Shown one piece after another: positions 8,360 to 17,007 of a stretch of DNA of 64,000 nucleotides (positions are counted from its first letter, which is position 1; each line of letters begins with the position of its first letter). Below the pieces are notes generated by a model. The model searched no databases. It saw only the letters and a program-made list of their open reading frames with translations, and was not told the DNA's origin. Made by a program: the position numbers and the translations under genes. Source of the stretch: an uncultured Collinsella sp. (GTDB taxonomy: Bacteria; Actinomycetota; Coriobacteriia; Coriobacteriales; Coriobacteriaceae); NCBI GenBank assembly GCA_934654625.1, contig CAKUGM010000002.1, positions 1-64,000 of the forward strand, given 5' to 3'.

Positions 8360-8881
8360 CTACTTTACGTACACCACGTTGTCACGGCGCGGTTTGGCTT
8401 CTGCTGCGGGGCTTGCGGCATAACCGAGGATGCAGTGGCCCACGCCGCGCAGGGAGCCGTCGGAGGGAAGGCCCCACGAAGCCAGAAGCGCGCGTCCTTC
8501 TTCGGATTCAAACTCCTCGCGCGCACGGTGAATCCAGCACGAATCGACTCCTAAGGCATGCGCGGCGTTCATCAGGTTGCCCATGGCAAGGGCGCCGTCT
8601 TCCACGCAAGTGGGAACGCTTGCGTCGACGAGCACCACAACAACCGTCTGCGTCCCATAGAACGGGTCGGTGTCGGTGCCCATGATTTGGGCATTCATAT
8701 GCGAAAGCTGCTTGATCGTGGCGGGGTCGGTCACGGCGACGAAGGTAACTGGTTGGCGGCCCATGCCGCTTGCGGCATAGCGTCCCGCTTCGATAATCGT
8801 ATCGAGCGTTTGGGCGTCGACAGAGCGGTCGAGGTATGCGCGGCAGCTACGGCGTGTCTTTAGGGCATCAAGAGCATCCAT
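8360..8881 (-). CDS. Nitroreductase family protein
   Basis: A 173-residue flavin-dependent nitroreductase-fold protein. The N-terminal ALKTRRSCRAYLDRSVD contains the RRS-R FMN-phosphate motif; AGRYAASGMGRQPV and the ALAMGNLMNAAHALGVDSCWI helix are typical of this fold, as is the late GVGHCILGYA. Such proteins reduce nitro-compounds, quinones or other substrates with NAD(P)H, usually as homodimers. The substrate cannot be read from the sequence. Its length is near the usual 165-200 residues. Confidence 0.9.
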   Translation of the reverse strand: MDALDALKTRRSCRAYLDRSVDAQTLDTIIEAGRYAASGMGRQPVTFVAVTDPATIKQLSHMNAQIMGTDTDPFYGTQTVVVVLVDASVPTCVEDGALAMGNLMNAAHALGVDSCWIHRAREEFESEEGRALLASWGLPSDGSLRGVGHCILGYAASPAAEAKPRRDNVVYVK

Positions 8882-9166
8882 GGCGATTCCTTTCGATATG
8901 AGATGAGTATACGGGGCTATCTATACCCACCGAACCCATGAGAATATAGCCTTGGAGCTTGGAAAGTTTGACGACGCCAGGGCGCCGGACCGTGCGACAT
9001 GCACATTTGATTGCCATATATTTTTCGCTTTCTTCCGTTTGCGTGTATGTCTGTGCCGCCTGCCTAAATGTCCTGTCGCACGGGGCGATAAACGGGTTTA
9101 TTTGAAGAGAGCGCTCTGTTGCATATGGAGCTTCCGCATCGGCCCTCGACCATTTGGGAGGTCATC

Positions 9167-9463
9167 ATGGGATTGAAGGCAGACGAGACGATATCCTTGG
9201 AATTCGAGGATCTCCTGAGCTACCTGCGGTCTAAGACGCGCATCTTCATGGATGCTGACGGCGGCCAGTACTACATCACGCATACCGATGGTTACTGGCG
9301 CGTACAGGATTGCAATGAGCTGAACGAAAAGGGTCGTTTTACGGATTGCTCCGAGCTGGTCAACACCCTGTCTGAGCTTATCGAGCTTCCGTGGCACAAC
9401 GGCAAGAGCATTCACGATCTGTGTGCAGGCGCCACGTTCTACGAGTCGATACAAGAAGACTAA
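9167..9463 (+). CDS. Hypothetical 98-residue protein
   Basis: A small acidic soluble protein starting at the ATG at 9167, chosen because GGGAGG lies 5 nt upstream. It contains a compact segment around FMDADGGQYYITHTDGYWRVQDC that looks like paired beta strands, then a helix rich in Leu and Glu (SELVNTLSELIELPW) and GKSIHDLC. I recognise no family and see no membrane segment or catalytic signature. It has its own terminator. The 285-nt stretch upstream back to 8882 carries no gene I can support and presumably holds divergent promoters. Confidence 0.75.
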   Translation: MGLKADETISLEFEDLLSYLRSKTRIFMDADGGQYYITHTDGYWRVQDCNELNEKGRFTDCSELVNTLSELIELPWHNGKSIHDLCAGATFYESIQED

Positions 9464-9495
9464 AAGGACCGCGTTCCAACAATCGATTTCCCCTT

Positions 9496-9524
9496 ACCCG
9501 TCAGCATCCGTTGGCGGGTTTTTC
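9496..9524 (+). terminator. Intrinsic terminator of the 98-residue protein gene
   Basis: ACCCGTCA and TTGGCGGGT form a short stem with one G-U pair, followed by TTTTT. Confidence 0.75.
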
Positions 9525-9572
9525 ATACCGAGCGTATCTCCCCGAGAGCCATACTCGGAGCTCAATCTCCTC

Positions 9573-9601
9573 TTGACAATAATCCGAAACCGGACTATTC
9601 T
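9573..9601 (+). promoter_or_regulatory. Sigma-70-type promoter of the marR-ABC operon
   Basis: TTGACA at 9573-9578 and TATTCT at 9596-9601 are separated by exactly 17 nt. The -35 box is a perfect consensus match. The spacer contains one of the two operator palindromes. Confidence 0.85.
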
Positions 9602-9627
9602 CTGCGAAAGAAATGTCCGATTTCGGA
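9583..9627. promoter_or_regulatory. Twin palindromic operators, probable MarR autoregulation sites
   Basis: TCCGAAACCGGA at 9583-9594 lies between the -35 and -10 boxes, and TCCGATTTCGGA at 9616-9627 lies just after the expected transcription start. Centres are 33 bp apart, close to three helical turns. The wider 16-mers around them are also near reverse complements of each other. The first gene downstream is a MarR protein, so autorepression is the simple reading. Confidence 0.7.
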
Positions 9628-9667
9628 TTATTTATGCCAGATGAATCCTCGGAGGGGCGTGAACGGC

Positions 9668-10141
9668 GTGGGGGAGAGCGAACTCGCTGCGATGGCGCAG
9701 CGTCTCGATCATGGCTACAACCAGCTGGATAAGCTCTACTACGAAGTTGCTCGGGCCTGCGGGCTGCCGGAATGCCCGTATTGGATGCTCTACGACATCG
9801 TGCAACATGGGGGGTCTCGTCCCATTGCCGCTCTTTGCGCGGAGTGGGGCTATAGCAAGCAGACCATCAACTCGGCGCTCAAGCTGTTGTCGATGTGCGG
9901 CATTGTGGACCTGGTCTATGTGGAGGGGAGCCGGAAGCACAAGGTCGCCCAGCTGACCGAGCAGGGAAGGCGCTTTTCCGAACGCTTTATCGCCCCAGCG
10001 CTCGATGCCGAGGTAAAGGCCCTCTCGACGCTCACGGAGCTTGAGCGCAAGCGCTTCGAGGCGTTGATGAACAAATACGATGCGGCGCTTACGGCCGAAC
10101 TCACACAGCTCAAAGCCGCGATTCTAGAAGAAACGCGATAA
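9668..10141 (+). CDS. MarR family transcriptional regulator
   Basis: A MarR/DUF-type winged-helix repressor of about 157-166 residues. The central part PIAALCAEWGYSKQTINSALKLLSMCGIVDLVYVEGSRKHKVAQLTEQG is the wHTH with its beta-wing, and flanking helices form the dimer domain. The start is uncertain. An ATG at 9641 has no ribosome site; GGAGGGG at 9651-9657 points to GTG at 9659 (spacing too short) or GTG at 9668 (spacing about 10), which I use. It is followed by an ABC exporter pair 16 nt on, so it probably controls export of a toxic compound and its own expression. Confidence 0.88.
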   Translation: MGESELAAMAQRLDHGYNQLDKLYYEVARACGLPECPYWMLYDIVQHGGSRPIAALCAEWGYSKQTINSALKLLSMCGIVDLVYVEGSRKHKVAQLTEQGRRFSERFIAPALDAEVKALSTLTELERKRFEALMNKYDAALTAELTQLKAAILEETR

Positions 10142-10157
10142 CGGAAGAAAGGATTGT

Positions 10158-11918
10158 ATGAAAACGCTCGTGCGTTTCCTCAAGCCCCACAAGGGGCTTA
10201 TCGCCCTCACCTTGCTCGTCCTGTTGATCGATAACGCGGGAACGTTGTTGGTTCCCACGATGCTCGCGAATATGGTCAACGTAGGCATAACGACGGGGTC
10301 GACCGAATACCTCTTGAATAACGGCCTGCTCATGCTGGGGGCGACCGCTATGGCCTCGGGTGGCGCGGTGACCGGATCTTATTTGGCGGCGCGCTTGGCT
10401 TCGCGGGTTGCCTGCGATATCCGCTGCGCGATCTATCGTAAATCCCTGGAGTTCTCGGCAAGCGATTTCGATCGGTTTGGAACCGGCGCCATGATCACGC
10501 GTACCCTCGGCGATATCAACGTGATCCAGCAGGCGATCATCATGACGTGCCAGATGGTGCTGCCCATGCCGGTCCTTTCCGTCGTGGGCATTATCCTGGC
10601 CTTTAAGATCGATTACCAGATGGGTCTTATGCTGTTGATCGCCGTGGGCATCGTAATGGTTCTTGCGGTGGTCACCGTGGCCAAGACGGCCCCGATCTTC
10701 ATCCATCTGCAAAACTTCATCGACAATATGAACGTAGTGTTGCGCGAGAACATCATCGGTGCCCGCGTGATCCGTGCGTTTGGGCGCGAGAAGCACGAGG
10801 AGCAGCGCGAGGGGCGCGTCTTCGAAGACTACGCGCAAAATGCCATCCGCGTGAACTATGTGTTCTCGGGACTCGATTGCTCGTGCTTCTTCGTGATGAA
10901 CATGGTCGAGGTATGTGTTATTTGGCTTGGCGGCAACCGCGTGGGCGCGCATGCCATGCAGATTGCCAGCATCTCGGCGGTGCTCGAGTACGCCATCCTC
11001 ATCCTGTTCTTTATCATGACGGCGCAGATGGTGATGGTGACCATGCCGCGCGCGAAGGCGTGCCTGGACCGCGCTCGCGAGGTGCTGGACCTCGAGCCTT
11101 CTATCGTGGATACCGAGGATGCCAAGGCGTCTTCTGCTGTGTCGACGCCTGCTTGTGCACATCCGGATGAGCAGGATGTTGTGGCGCGTTTTGCTCACGC
11201 GAGCTTCCGCTTTGACGATGCCGATGAAGACACATTGCACGATCTCGACTTCTGTTGCCGTCGCGGCCAGACCACGGCGATTATCGGATCGACGGGCTCG
11301 GGTAAGTCGACAGTGGCAAAGCTCTTGCTTCGTCTTCATGATGTTACGCGCGGGCGAGTGCTTTTGGGTGGATGTGACGTGCGCGACATCACGCAACGGG
11401 ATCTGCGCGCGCGTATCTCGTACGTGCCCCAGAAGGCGTGGCTCTTCTCGGGCACGGTGGCGAGCAACCTGCGCGATGGTTTGCCCAATGCAACCGAGGA
11501 TCAGATGCGCCATGCGCTCGATGTTGCCCAGAGCCAGTTTGTCTACGACCTCGCCGGCGGGCTTGACGCCGTGGTGGCCCAGGGGGGAACGAACTTCTCG
11601 GGCGGCCAGCGTCAGCGTTTGGCCATCGCTCGCGCGATTATCAAGCCTGCAGACCTCTATATCTTTGACGACAGCTTTTCGGCGCTCGATTTCAAGACCG
11701 ACGCGGCCCTGCGTGCGGCTCTGACGCAGGAGATGCGTGACGCCGCACTCGTTATCATCGCCCAGCGCATCTCGACCATTTTGCATGCCGATCAGATCAT
11801 CGTGCTCAAGGACGGTGAAGTTGTGGGACAGGGGCGTCACGAGGAGCTTATGGAAACGTGCGAGGTATATCGCGCTATCGCCGAGTCGCAGATGAGGGGA
11901 GGCGAGGCACATGAATGA
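10158..11918 (+). CDS. ABC exporter half-transporter, subunit A (degenerate Walker B)
   Basis: A 586-residue fusion of a six-helix type I exporter membrane domain (about 1-300) with a nucleotide-binding domain. Walker A is GSTGSGKST, the signature is FSGGQRQR, and the Walker B region reads YIFDDS, with Asp in place of the catalytic Glu. The next gene has the complementary defect, so the pair forms a heterodimer with one active and one degenerate ATP site, as in the BmrCD and TM287/288 class. Start codon is preceded by GGAAGAAAGGA. Probable multidrug or peptide export; substrate unknown. Confidence 0.93.
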   Translation: MKTLVRFLKPHKGLIALTLLVLLIDNAGTLLVPTMLANMVNVGITTGSTEYLLNNGLLMLGATAMASGGAVTGSYLAARLASRVACDIRCAIYRKSLEFSASDFDRFGTGAMITRTLGDINVIQQAIIMTCQMVLPMPVLSVVGIILAFKIDYQMGLMLLIAVGIVMVLAVVTVAKTAPIFIHLQNFIDNMNVVLRENIIGARVIRAFGREKHEEQREGRVFEDYAQNAIRVNYVFSGLDCSCFFVMNMVEVCVIWLGGNRVGAHAMQIASISAVLEYAILILFFIMTAQMVMVTMPRAKACLDRAREVLDLEPSIVDTEDAKASSAVSTPACAHPDEQDVVARFAHASFRFDDADEDTLHDLDFCCRRGQTTAIIGSTGSGKSTVAKLLLRLHDVTRGRVLLGGCDVRDITQRDLRARISYVPQKAWLFSGTVASNLRDGLPNATEDQMRHALDVAQSQFVYDLAGGLDAVVAQGGTNFSGGQRQRLAIARAIIKPADLYIFDDSFSALDFKTDAALRAALTQEMRDAALVIIAQRISTILHADQIIVLKDGEVVGQGRHEELMETCEVYRAIAESQMRGGEAHE

Positions 11919-13818
11919 GCAGAATAAGTACCTCTCTGCCGAGGAGCTTTTTGCCGAGGAAGAGCGCGAGGAGCTGAGGCGCGAGCAGAAGCGCTTGGCC
12001 GACATGCATGATTCGGACGAGGGCGACCTTGAGGATTTCAAGCCTCGCAACACCTGGGCAACGGTGCGTCGCCTGTGGAACGAAGCCGCAGACCAGCGCT
12101 GGCGCTTCGTGGTCGTGATCATCGCCATTGTCTTCTATACGGTGGGCTCGATTGCCGCGCCCGCCTATTCCGCTCACCTTATCGACTACATCTGGTCGCA
12201 GGTCCAAGCGGCCGATGCCGCCGGCAGGCAGTTTTCGATTGGATGGGAGACGGGCGGCGAGAAGATTCTTATCTACCTGGGAATCTGGACCGCGGCACTT
12301 GTTTTCTATTCGACGCAGAGTCTGTGCATGGCGAGCTTTGCCGAGCGCCTTAACCTCAATTTGCGCAATCGCTTGGCCGCCAAGCTCAATCGCCTGCCGC
12401 TGAAGTTTTTTGACGGGCACAAACCCGGCGAGGTTGTAAGCCGTGCCACAAACGACTTGGACAAGATGAGCGAGGTGCTGCAGCGCGGCGTGCTCACGCT
12501 GCTTACCGCGGTGGGCGGCATTATCGGCTCGGTGATCATGATGTTCACCTATAGCGTCGAGCTTACCTTGATCTTCCTGGTCTTTTCTGCAATTTCTCTC
12601 GCTATTACCGCAAAGGTCTCGAATGCGACCCTTGGCGCTGCGGCGCATCGTCAGGAGCTTTTGGGCAGCCTGACCAGTGCCGTTGAGGAAGCCTATAGCG
12701 GGCGTTTGGTGATTCGTTCCTTCTGTCGTGAGGAGGCGAGTGCAGATGAGGTCTGCTCGCAGGCGGCCCAGCTTGCCGATGCCGGCTGCAAGGCGGATTT
12801 CTACACCAATGCGGTGGGGCCGGCAATCCGTTTCCTGAGCAGGCTTTCGCAGATTATCATCGCCGTCGTGGGGTGTGGCATGCTCGTTGCCGGGCACATG
12901 ACCGTTGGCGTGTTCCAGGCGTTTTTCCAGTACATCTATACAGCGGGCGAGCCCATGACTGAGTTGAGCTACACCATCAACTCGATGCAAAGCGCGCTAG
13001 CGAGTGTCGAGCGCGTATTCGATATGCTCGACGAGCCCGAGATCGAACCCGATCCGGCACCCGAGCTGGCGGCGCACGTGCCGCAGCCCACTCAGGGTCG
13101 CGTGTGCTTTGAGCATGTTAAGTTTGGCTATACGCCCGAAAAGACCCTCATGAAGGACGTTTCGTTCACGGCGGAGCCTGGTCAGAAGATTGCAATCGTG
13201 GGCACGACGGGCGCGGGCAAGACCACTCTCGTCAACCTGCTCATGCGCTTCTACGAGATCGACGGCGGTCGCATCACGCTTGACGGCGTGGATACGCATG
13301 CCATGAGTCGCTCGGAGCTGCGTTCGAACTTTGGCATGGTGCTGCAGGATGCATGGTTGTTCGACGGCACGATTGCCGAGAATATCGCATATGGATGCGA
13401 CGATGCTTCGCGCGAGGAGGTTATCGCTGCGGCCCGTGCGGCACAGGTCGACTTCTTTGTGCGCACCATGCCTGCGGGCTACGATACACGTGTGGCAAAC
13501 GATGCGGAGAATATCAGCCAGGGCCAGCGTCAGCTGCTCACCATCGCGCGTGTCTTGCTGGCAAATCCCAAGATCTTGATTTTGGACGAGGCGACGTCGA
13601 GTGTGGACACACGCACCGAGCGGGCCATCGACCGTGCGATGTCGGCGCTCATGCGCGACCGCACAAGCTTTGTGATTGCGCACCGGTTGTCGACCATCGT
13701 GGATGCCGATCTGATCTTGGTCATGCATGCGGGCAACATCATCGAGCAGGGAACGCACGAGGAGCTGCTCGAACGGGGCGGTGCGTATGCGACGCTCTAC
13801 CAGAGCCAATTTGCGTAA
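11911..13818 (+). CDS. ABC exporter half-transporter, subunit B (degenerate signature)
   Basis: A 635-residue partner of the preceding gene, overlapping it by 8 nt. An N-terminal acidic, charged extension of about 50 residues precedes the six-helix membrane domain. The NBD has Walker A GTTGAGKTT and a complete Walker B ILILDEATSS with the catalytic Glu, but the signature is ISQGQRQ instead of SGGQ. The degenerate ATP site therefore combines the Walker motifs of subunit A with this signature, and the active site combines this Walker B with the canonical signature of A. The H-loop AHRLSTI is intact. It is the last gene of the operon. Confidence 0.93.
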   Translation: MNEQNKYLSAEELFAEEEREELRREQKRLADMHDSDEGDLEDFKPRNTWATVRRLWNEAADQRWRFVVVIIAIVFYTVGSIAAPAYSAHLIDYIWSQVQAADAAGRQFSIGWETGGEKILIYLGIWTAALVFYSTQSLCMASFAERLNLNLRNRLAAKLNRLPLKFFDGHKPGEVVSRATNDLDKMSEVLQRGVLTLLTAVGGIIGSVIMMFTYSVELTLIFLVFSAISLAITAKVSNATLGAAAHRQELLGSLTSAVEEAYSGRLVIRSFCREEASADEVCSQAAQLADAGCKADFYTNAVGPAIRFLSRLSQIIIAVVGCGMLVAGHMTVGVFQAFFQYIYTAGEPMTELSYTINSMQSALASVERVFDMLDEPEIEPDPAPELAAHVPQPTQGRVCFEHVKFGYTPEKTLMKDVSFTAEPGQKIAIVGTTGAGKTTLVNLLMRFYEIDGGRITLDGVDTHAMSRSELRSNFGMVLQDAWLFDGTIAENIAYGCDDASREEVIAAARAAQVDFFVRTMPAGYDTRVANDAENISQGQRQLLTIARVLLANPKILILDEATSSVDTRTERAIDRAMSALMRDRTSFVIAHRLSTIVDADLILVMHAGNIIEQGTHEELLERGGAYATLYQSQFA

Positions 13819-13823
13819 ATGAG

Positions 13824-13861
13824 ATAAGGCGAGGTGCCGGGTTTGGCACCTCGCCTTATTT
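13824..13861. terminator. Terminator between ABC exporter operon and cysE
   Basis: A perfect 15-bp stem (13824-13838 with 13845-13859) and a 6-nt loop lie between convergent genes. The plus-strand side ends in TTATTT, so it mainly serves the ABC operon. Confidence 0.85.
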
Positions 13862-13898
13862 GATGCGGTATGAAGGTCTGTTTGTGCGAGCGTGAGGG

Positions 13899-14612
13899 CT
13901 ACTTTTTGGTAGCCTGTTCGGTCAGTTGACGCACGAGAGCGGTGAGCTCGGCAACCTCCGCCTCGAGCTCGGCGACACGGCGGGCATTCTCGGCGATGCT
14001 TGCGCGATTGCGGGCCGATGCCTCTTCGCCGGGGTCGGGCATGAACTCGCGATGACGCTTGGCGTCGAAGGTCTCTTCAAAGACGCGGCAGCCGTTACGC
14101 TTGACGATGCGTCCCGGCACACCCACCACGGTGCAATTGGCGGGGACGTCCTTGACGACAACGGAGTTGCCACCGATCTTCACATTGTCGCCGATGGTGA
14201 TGTTTCCCAATACTTTGGCACCGCAGCCAACGGTTACATTATTGCCCAGCGTTGGGTGACGTTTGCCTACCTCGTTGCCGGTGCCGCCCAAAGTGACGCC
14301 CTGGTAGAGCGTGCAGTTATCGCCAACGATCGTGGTCTCGCCGATGATGACGCCCATGGCGTGGTCGATGAAGAAGTGCTTGCCGATCTGCGCGGCGGGA
14401 TGAATTTCGACGCCGGTCATGTGGCGCGTGATCTGCGACATGATGCGCGCGAGGCTCTTGCAGCCATGGTTCCACAGCCAGTGCTCGGGCACGTGGTTCC
14501 ATTTGGCGTGGAGGCCGGGGTAGGTAAGAAAGATGACAAGGCCGTTTTGCGCGGCGGGATCTTCCCGCTTAACGTTGGCGATGTCTTCGCGAATAGTCGT
14601 GATGAAGCTCAT
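13899..14612 (-). CDS. cysE: Serine O-acetyltransferase
   Basis: A 237-residue EpsC/CysE-type enzyme transferring acetyl from acetyl-CoA to serine, the entry step of cysteine synthesis. The hexapeptide-repeat left-handed helix is clear ([28 protein letters not shown], and [14 protein letters not shown]), with the catalytic His in the DHAMG turn and [12 protein letters not shown] as the active-site loop. After the usual C-terminus there is an added coiled coil of about 35 residues ([17 protein letters not shown]), which is unusual and might affect assembly or binding to cysteine synthase. The ATG at 14612 follows AGGAGGGG by 7 nt. Confidence 0.93.
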   Translation of the reverse strand: MSFITTIREDIANVKREDPAAQNGLVIFLTYPGLHAKWNHVPEHWLWNHGCKSLARIMSQITRHMTGVEIHPAAQIGKHFFIDHAMGVIIGETTIVGDNCTLYQGVTLGGTGNEVGKRHPTLGNNVTVGCGAKVLGNITIGDNVKIGGNSVVVKDVPANCTVVGVPGRIVKRNGCRVFEETFDAKRHREFMPDPGEEASARNRASIAENARRVAELEAEVAELTALVRQLTEQATKK

Positions 14613-14852
14613 CTTTGCACCCCTCCTGCACAAACGATGCGCTTAAGTATAGCGAATCACTAGGATTAATACTCGTGTAGAGCACAAGAAAGCAGATTTC
14701 GCTTTGCTTTCGAGGGGTAAGTCCGATAGCTACGCCTGTTACTTATGCATAGTTGCTGCTGATCGCGTCAGCTTTTTGTCTGCCTGCAGATCCGCACGTA
14801 TACTTTTCTGCCTGGACGTATTCCGCGCCCAAAGCAGAGAGGTTTTTACTCC

Positions 14853-15500
14853 ATGGATTTCATCAACACGATTGTCGAGCTGCTTCAAGATCCGCGTACG
14901 GCGATTTCTGCCTGGATCGCTGCCGGTCCGCTCACGGCATATGGCTTTATCTTCTTGATTATCTTTATCGAGACCGGCGTGGTCTTCATGCCGTTCTTGC
15001 CCGGCGACTCGCTTTTGTTTGCCAGCGGCTGCTTTGCTGCCGACGGCAGCTTCAATATCTTTACGCTGCTCGCTGTAGCATGGTGCGCGGCGATTCTGGG
15101 CGACCAGTGCAACTTCATGATCGGCCACTTCTTTGGCAAGAAGATCATCGCTTCGGGCAAGGTTAAGGTCATGACGCTCGAGCGTATCGAAAAGTCCGAG
15201 GCGTTCCTCGACAAATGGGGCCATCTGGCTATTTTCCTGGGCCGTTTCTTCCCGTTCATTCGCACGTTCGTGCCGTTTCTCGCCGGCGTAGGCGGCATGA
15301 AGTGGCATTCCTTCGTTCTCTTCAATGTACTGGGTGGTATCACCTGGTCGACGGTCTTCACGCTGCTGGGATTCTTCTTTGGCGGCATTCCCTTTGTACA
15401 GGAGCATTTTGAGCTGCTGATCGTGGGTATCGTTGCCGTCTCGGTTGTCCCAACGGTTGTGGGTCTGCTCAAGGCAAAGTTTGGCAAGAAGAGCGCATAG
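14853..15500 (+). CDS. DedA family membrane protein
   Basis: A 215-residue DedA/VTT-domain integral membrane protein. It shows the family order: the ETGVVFMPFLPGDSLLF segment with the E-P-PGD signature, GDQCNFMIGHFFGKK, and FLGRFFPFIRTFVPFLAGVGGM with the F-GRF-P-R motif of the re-entrant helix. DedA proteins are proposed proton-dependent lipid-carrier flippases (for example of undecaprenyl phosphate or phosphatidylethanolamine). It is divergent from cysE across 240 nt and has its own terminator. Confidence 0.93.
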   Translation: MDFINTIVELLQDPRTAISAWIAAGPLTAYGFIFLIIFIETGVVFMPFLPGDSLLFASGCFAADGSFNIFTLLAVAWCAAILGDQCNFMIGHFFGKKIIASGKVKVMTLERIEKSEAFLDKWGHLAIFLGRFFPFIRTFVPFLAGVGGMKWHSFVLFNVLGGITWSTVFTLLGFFFGGIPFVQEHFELLIVGIVAVSVVPTVVGLLKAKFGKKSA

Positions 15501-15553
15501 TATCTGCGTGCGAAAACCTGTGCGCTAACAGTTGCACTACATAACCCAAAACA

Positions 15554-15596
15554 AAACGGGATCCGTCGCCTGGAGTTGACGGGTCCCGTTTGCGTT
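15554..15596 (+). terminator. Intrinsic terminator of dedA
   Basis: AAACGGGATCCGTC pairs with GACGGGTCCCGTTT (one G-U) around a 10-nt loop. The second arm itself ends in TTT. Confidence 0.75.
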
Positions 15597-15648
15597 GGAG
15601 AGGAAGTGCGTGCGCGTAGCGTTTGGTTACAAATGGCGTGATGACAGG

Positions 15649-17004
15649 CTAATCAACTGGAATCGGCGGCGGGGTGGGTCCGTTGTTGAAGAGCGCCACA
15701 ATCGTGGGAACGGTTTTCGCGGGCATCCAGTTCGTCATGCCTTCTTGCCAAACGAGAGATTCGGGAGTTAACGATCTTGAGGCAACCATGGAGCTCAGCG
15801 TGGTGAGGTCGAACGGTCCGGTTGCCATGCCGTTGATGGCAACGTGGAAACGATTTTGCTGCGGAATGGGCGGGGGAACGGGGGAGCCAGACATCCCCGC
15901 CGAAGTGTTGCCCATCATGCTGTCCATCGTTCCGGCGATGTTGCGACCGATAGATCCACCTATGGCCATGCCTGCGGCGATGCCCGCCATGTCCATGCCT
16001 CCGTTGCCGCCGCCGAGGTCGATGCCCGCAGCTCCGTTTTCGCCCATGTGGCCGAGTGCTTCTGCGCCAGCGACGCCAACGGCGGTTTGCGCTTCCACCT
16101 GGTAGGCGGGGAAGTTGGCAGTTTGAGTTTGCTTGTGGACGCGATACTGCCCTTCCTCGCGCTCAATACGCAGGCGTTCCTGCAGGTTTTCCATTTGAAC
16201 GCGTTGCATGTCATGGATGTTCTTGATGTTGGCTTCGGTTTGGGCTCGAACGGTGGCCTCGGTCACATCGCGTGTTACCGCCATGAGCCGAGCGTAGCCG
16301 TCGCTCTCCTCGTCCACGTCGATGGCGGCGATGTCCAAAGACGAAAGCTCTATGCCAAAGACCTTGCGCAGCTGCGGAGAAAGGTCGTCGTCGGCGAGCT
16401 CCGAAAGGTCGTCGGTGCGGCCAGCAAGCTGCAAAAGAGGAATCCCAAGGTTTGAAGGCATGGTGGCGACGAGAGATTTAACTCTACGCGAGACCGCATC
16501 TCGAACCTGGGTTTGAAAGTCTTCGAGCGTGAATTCATCAAGACGGTGGAGTTCGATGAATTCACGGTAGTCGGCTATTTTGAAAGTAAGGGTCCCCCGC
16601 ACGGCAACGGGAACTCCAAAATCAGGGAACCGCTGGTCAAATACATCGAAGTAGCGCACGGCAAAACGCGATTGAATAACCTTGGCAAGATTGATGAAGT
16701 AAACCTCTGCCTGAAACGGGGTGCCGCCGCCATGTGCTGCTGCGACAAAACTCGCAATGATGAGAAGGTTGGAGGTTTTGAGCGTCTCGTCAAAAGGTCC
16801 TTCGATGAACTCTTGGATTGCGGTTTGCCCTTTGCGACGGCAGACGAACACAGCAACGGAGCCCTCGCGTACGCGGAGCGATGATCCCCAACGAATCGCG
16901 TTTTCACGGCGTGCGTTGTTTGCGGGCCGCCATTTCCAGATGAGATAGTCCTTCTCGTCGCAGCGGATTTCATCCATCATACCGGCGCGATTTTGATTGG
17001 CCAT
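15649..17004 (-). CDS. SPFH-domain protein with C-terminal GYF_2 domain (YdjI/virion-core-like)
   Basis: A 451-residue protein. Residues about 20-280 form an SPFH/band-7-like domain of the virion core protein (B. subtilis YdjI) type, with VFVCRRKGQ, FDETLKTSNLL, and the FGIELSSLDIAAIDVDEES segment. A helical segment rich in Gln, Glu and Arg follows. Then comes a Gly/Met-rich linker (about 310-380) and a GYF_2 (DUF4339) domain with ATGPFDLTTLSSMV and PESLVWQEGMTNWMPA. Such proteins oligomerise at membranes and recruit partners. It is the last gene of a three-gene run, 3 nt after the zinc-ribbon gene. No signal peptide or clear transmembrane helix. Confidence 0.85.
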   Translation of the reverse strand: MANQNRAGMMDEIRCDEKDYLIWKWRPANNARRENAIRWGSSLRVREGSVAVFVCRRKGQTAIQEFIEGPFDETLKTSNLLIIASFVAAAHGGGTPFQAEVYFINLAKVIQSRFAVRYFDVFDQRFPDFGVPVAVRGTLTFKIADYREFIELHRLDEFTLEDFQTQVRDAVSRRVKSLVATMPSNLGIPLLQLAGRTDDLSELADDDLSPQLRKVFGIELSSLDIAAIDVDEESDGYARLMAVTRDVTEATVRAQTEANIKNIHDMQRVQMENLQERLRIEREEGQYRVHKQTQTANFPAYQVEAQTAVGVAGAEALGHMGENGAAGIDLGGGNGGMDMAGIAAGMAIGGSIGRNIAGTMDSMMGNTSAGMSGSPVPPPIPQQNRFHVAINGMATGPFDLTTLSSMVASRSLTPESLVWQEGMTNWMPAKTVPTIVALFNNGPTPPPIPVD

Positions 17005-17007
17005 GAT

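Noticed and set aside
10110-12128. Long minus-strand frame (672 codons) opposite the ABC exporter
   Set aside because: It is antisense to a gene with complete ABC motifs, has no ribosome site and encodes low-complexity His/Arg-rich sequence; a GC-rich shadow.
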